A stretch of 64,000 bases of DNA from assembly GCF_019710635.1 (NCBI RefSeq), contig NZ_JAIFZS010000042.1, positions 1 through 64,000 on the forward strand, read 5' to 3'. Position numbers and translations under genes: made by a program. The notes below the pieces were generated by a model. That model worked only from the letters and a program-made list of their open reading frames with translations, was not told where the DNA came from and did not search any database. This DNA is from Mycolicibacterium xanthum. Lineage in GTDB: Bacteria > Actinomycetota > Actinomycetes > Mycobacteriales > Mycobacteriaceae. This document shows, piece by piece, positions 61,443-64,000 of the stretch. The stretch's first letter is position 1; each line of letters begins with the position of its first letter.

Positions 61443-63959
61443 ATGACTGACACCACGCTGCCGCCCGGCGACGAAGCCGGCGACCGGATCGAACCGGTCG
61501 ACATCCAGCAGGAGATGCAGCGCAGCTACATCGACTACGCGATGAGCGTCATCGTCGGCCGCGCGCTGCCGGAGGTGCGCGACGGCCTCAAGCCGGTGCA
61601 CCGGCGGGTGCTCTACGCCATGTTCGACTCCGGCTTCCGGCCCGACCGCAGCCACGCGAAATCCGCACGCTCGGTTGCCGAGACGATGGGTAACTACCAC
61701 CCGCACGGCGACGCGTCGATCTACGACACCCTGGTCCGGATGGCCCAGCCATGGTCACTGCGCTACCCGCTGGTCGACGGCCAGGGCAACTTCGGCTCAC
61801 CGGGCAACGACCCGCCGGCGGCGATGAGGTACACCGAAGCCCGGCTGACTCCGCTGGCGATGGAGATGCTGCGCGAAATCGACGAGGAGACAGTCGATTT
61901 CATCCCTAACTACGACGGCCGGGTGCAGGAGCCGACGGTCCTGCCGAGCCGGTTCCCGAACCTGCTGGCCAACGGGTCCGGCGGCATCGCCGTGGGTATG
62001 GCCACCAACATCCCGCCGCACAACCTGGGCGAGCTCGCCGAGGCGGTGTACTGGTGCCTGGACAACCACGACGCCGACGAAGAGGCGACGCTGATCGCGG
62101 TGTGCGAACGGGTCAAGGGACCCGACTTCCCCACCCACGGCCTGATCGTCGGCTCGCAGGGGATCGCCGACACCTACACCACCGGGCGCGGCTCGATCCG
62201 GATGCGCGGCGTGGTGGAGATCGAGGAGGACTCCCGCGGCCGCACGTCGCTGGTGATCACCGAATTGCCGTATCAGGTCAACCACGACAACTTCATCACC
62301 TCGATCGCCGAGCAGGTCCGCGACGGCAAGCTCGGCGGCATCTCCAACATCGAGGACCAGTCCAGTGACCGGGTGGGTCTGCGCATCGTCGTCGAGATCA
62401 AACGCGACGCGGTGGCCAAGGTGGTGCTCAACAACCTCTACAAGCACACCCAGCTGCAGACCAGCTTCGGCGCCAACATGCTGGCGATCGTCGACGGCGT
62501 GCCACGCACGCTGCGGCTCGACCAGCTGCTGCGCCACTACGTCAACCACCAACTCGACGTCATCGTCCGGCGCACCACCTACCGGCTGCGCAAGGCCAAC
62601 GAACGGGCCCACATCCTGCGCGGTCTGGTGAAGGCGCTCGACGCGCTCGACGAGGTGATCGCGTTGATCCGGGCGTCGGAGACCGTCGACGTGGCGCGGG
62701 CCGGCCTGATCGAACTGCTCGACATCGACGAGATCCAGGCCCAGGCGATCCTGGACATGCAGCTGCGGCGGCTGGCCGCGCTGGAGCGCCAGCGCATCAT
62801 CGACGACCTGGCCAAGATCGAGGCCGAGATCGCCGACCTCGAGGACATCCTGGCCAAGCCGGAGCGGCAACGGGCCATCGTAAGAGGAGAACTCGACGAG
62901 ATTGTCCAAAAGCACGGCGACGAGCGCCGCACCCGCATCATCGCCGCCGACGGCGAGGTGGCCGACGAGGATCTGATCGCGCGCGAGGACGTCGTCGTGA
63001 CGATCACCGAGACGGGCTACGCCAAACGGACGAAGACCGACCTGTACCGCAGCCAGAAGCGCGGCGGCAAGGGCGTGCAGGGTGCCGGCCTCAAGCAGGA
63101 CGACATCGTCAACCACTTCTTCGTCTGCTCCACCCACGACTGGATCCTGTTCTTCACCACGCAGGGCCGGGTGTACCGGGCCAAGGCCTACGACCTGCCC
63201 GAGGCGTCGCGCACGGCGCGGGGCCAGCACGTCGCCAACCTGCTGGCGTTCCAGCCGGAGGAACGCATCGCGCAGGTGATCCAGATCAAGGGCTACGAGG
63301 ACGCCCAGTATCTGGTGCTGGCCACCCGCAACGGCCTGGTGAAGAAGTCCAAGCTGGTGGACTTCGACTCCAACCGGTCGGGCGGAATCGTCGCGGTGAA
63401 CCTGCGTGACGGCGACGAGCTCGTCGGCGCGGTGCTCTGCTCGGCCGAGGACGACCTGCTGCTGGTCTCGGCCAACGGGCAGTCCATCCGGTTCTCGGCC
63501 ACCGACGAGGCGCTGCGGCCGATGGGCCGCGCCACCTCGGGTGTGCAGGGTATGCGGTTCAACGCCGAGGACGCACTGCTGTCGCTCAACGTGGTCCGCG
63601 ACGACACGTATCTGCTGGTCGCGACCTCGGGTGGCTACGCGAAGCGCACCGCGATCGAGGAGTACCCGGTGCAGGGCCGCGGCGGTAAGGGGGTGCTGAC
63701 GATCCAGTTCGACCGGCGACGTGGCACGCTGGTCGGTGCGTTGATCGTCGATGACGACACCGAGCTGTACGCCATCACCTCCGGAGGGGGCGTCATTCGG
63801 ACCGGCGCCCGACAGGTGCGCAAGGCCGGCCGCCAGACCAAGGGCGTTCGGTTGATGAACCTGGGAGACGGCGACACACTTATCGCGATCGCGCGGAATG
63901 CCGAAGCCGGTGACAGTACCGATGAGGTCAACACCGACCTCGACGCGACAGATCAGTGA
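61443..63959 (+). CDS. gyrA: DNA gyrase subunit A
   Basis: An 838-residue GyrA. The catalytic Tyr130 lies in [12 protein letters not shown]. The quinolone-determining segment [15 protein letters not shown] has Ala91, Ser92 and Asp95 (M. tuberculosis Ala90, Ser91, Asp94), the drug-susceptible form. No intein is present at the Tyr, unlike some mycobacteria. The C-terminal beta-pinwheel contains the GyrA box [10 protein letters not shown] at about residue 540. It is 98 bases after gyrB in the same direction. Confidence 0.97.
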   Translation: MTDTTLPPGDEAGDRIEPVDIQQEMQRSYIDYAMSVIVGRALPEVRDGLKPVHRRVLYAMFDSGFRPDRSHAKSARSVAETMGNYHPHGDASIYDTLVRMAQPWSLRYPLVDGQGNFGSPGNDPPAAMRYTEARLTPLAMEMLREIDEETVDFIPNYDGRVQEPTVLPSRFPNLLANGSGGIAVGMATNIPPHNLGELAEAVYWCLDNHDADEEATLIAVCERVKGPDFPTHGLIVGSQGIADTYTTGRGSIRMRGVVEIEEDSRGRTSLVITELPYQVNHDNFITSIAEQVRDGKLGGISNIEDQSSDRVGLRIVVEIKRDAVAKVVLNNLYKHTQLQTSFGANMLAIVDGVPRTLRLDQLLRHYVNHQLDVIVRRTTYRLRKANERAHILRGLVKALDALDEVIALIRASETVDVARAGLIELLDIDEIQAQAILDMQLRRLAALERQRIIDDLAKIEAEIADLEDILAKPERQRAIVRGELDEIVQKHGDERRTRIIAADGEVADEDLIAREDVVVTITETGYAKRTKTDLYRSQKRGGKGVQGAGLKQDDIVNHFFVCSTHDWILFFTTQGRVYRAKAYDLPEASRTARGQHVANLLAFQPEERIAQVIQIKGYEDAQYLVLATRNGLVKKSKLVDFDSNRSGGIVAVNLRDGDELVGAVLCSAEDDLLLVSANGQSIRFSATDEALRPMGRATSGVQGMRFNAEDALLSLNVVRDDTYLLVATSGGYAKRTAIEEYPVQGRGGKGVLTIQFDRRRGTLVGALIVDDDTELYAITSGGGVIRTGARQVRKAGRQTKGVRLMNLGDGDTLIAIARNAEAGDSTDEVNTDLDATDQ

Positions 63960-63969
63960 GGAGTCGTAG

Positions 63970-64000
63970 GTGAGCTCACCGAACGAGCCGGCAAACCCAC
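63970..64000 (+). CDS. start of a DUF3566-type membrane protein (cut by window end)
   Basis: GTG at 63970 opens a frame SSPNEPANP... to the window end, 10 bases after the gyrA stop, with GGAG 6 bases before it. In mycobacteria the gene after gyrA is Rv0007, a DUF3566 membrane protein that starts in a similar way (TAPNEPG). Only 10 codons are visible, so the call rests on position and these few residues. Confidence 0.55.
   Translation, partial: MSSPNEPANP

Overview
This window is the origin-proximal part of a chromosome from a mycobacterium, most likely a rapid grower of the Mycolicibacterium type. Evidence: very high G+C; the order rpmH-dnaA-dnaN-gnd-recF-dciA-gyrB-gyrA; mycobacterial proteins such as ParB/ParA, SigM with its anti-sigma factor, CwlM, the MurJ-pseudokinase fusion, PonA1, an Mtc28-like secreted protein and the glucosylglycerate hydrolase GgH. 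A gnd gene between dnaN and recF, and the block dnaB...leuS placed next to pcnA to the left of dnaA, fit fast growers such as M. smegmatis and not M. tuberculosis.

Layout. 1-5.2 kb is accessory: a frameshifted N-acyl-D-amino-acid deacylase, an amidohydrolase, a GNAT enzyme, a probable AbrB-antitoxin/RelE-like toxin pair, a gene-free stretch with short repeats, and a Fic toxin broken by one stop codon beside an apparently intact VbhA-type antitoxin. 5.2-9.8 kb (minus) holds dnaB, interrupted in its P-loop by an intein with class 3 signature residues, then the operon rpsF-ssb-rpsR-rplI. 10-14.7 kb (minus) is a cell-envelope unit: DUF5318 protein, PonA1, GT87-like membrane protein. 14.8-17.5 kb (plus) has a DUF1707-type membrane protein, a PadR regulator with a clear operator, and ino1. 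17.6-22.8 kb (plus) has an alpha/beta hydrolase, a PhoX-like lipoprotein, an LLM oxidoreductase, GntR and MarR regulators. 22.9-28.8 kb has ggh, an SDR, a DUF559 nuclease-like gene bracketed by two palindromes, and leuS. 29-33.8 kb has an Mtc28-like protein, small membrane protein, YqgE, MFS, MDMPI and a Ca-binding repeat protein.

33.8-52.6 kb is the conserved left flank of oriC: pcnA; mutT4, a DUF6049 protein, murJ, sigM, rsmA, trxB, trxA, cwlM (plus); then parB, parA, rsmG, jag, yidC, yidD, rnpA, rpmH (minus). Two perfect parS sites lie inside the first codons of parA and rsmG. 52.6-64 kb runs from the dnaA promoter region through oriC (dnaA-dnaN gap) to gyrA and the first codons of a DUF3566-type membrane protein.

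Together the window joins replication initiation (DnaA, DnaN, DnaB, DciA, Ssb, gyrase), chromosome segregation (ParABS), and envelope assembly (PonA1, MurJ, CwlM, YidC). Family names are from recognition of the translated sequences; no database search was run.
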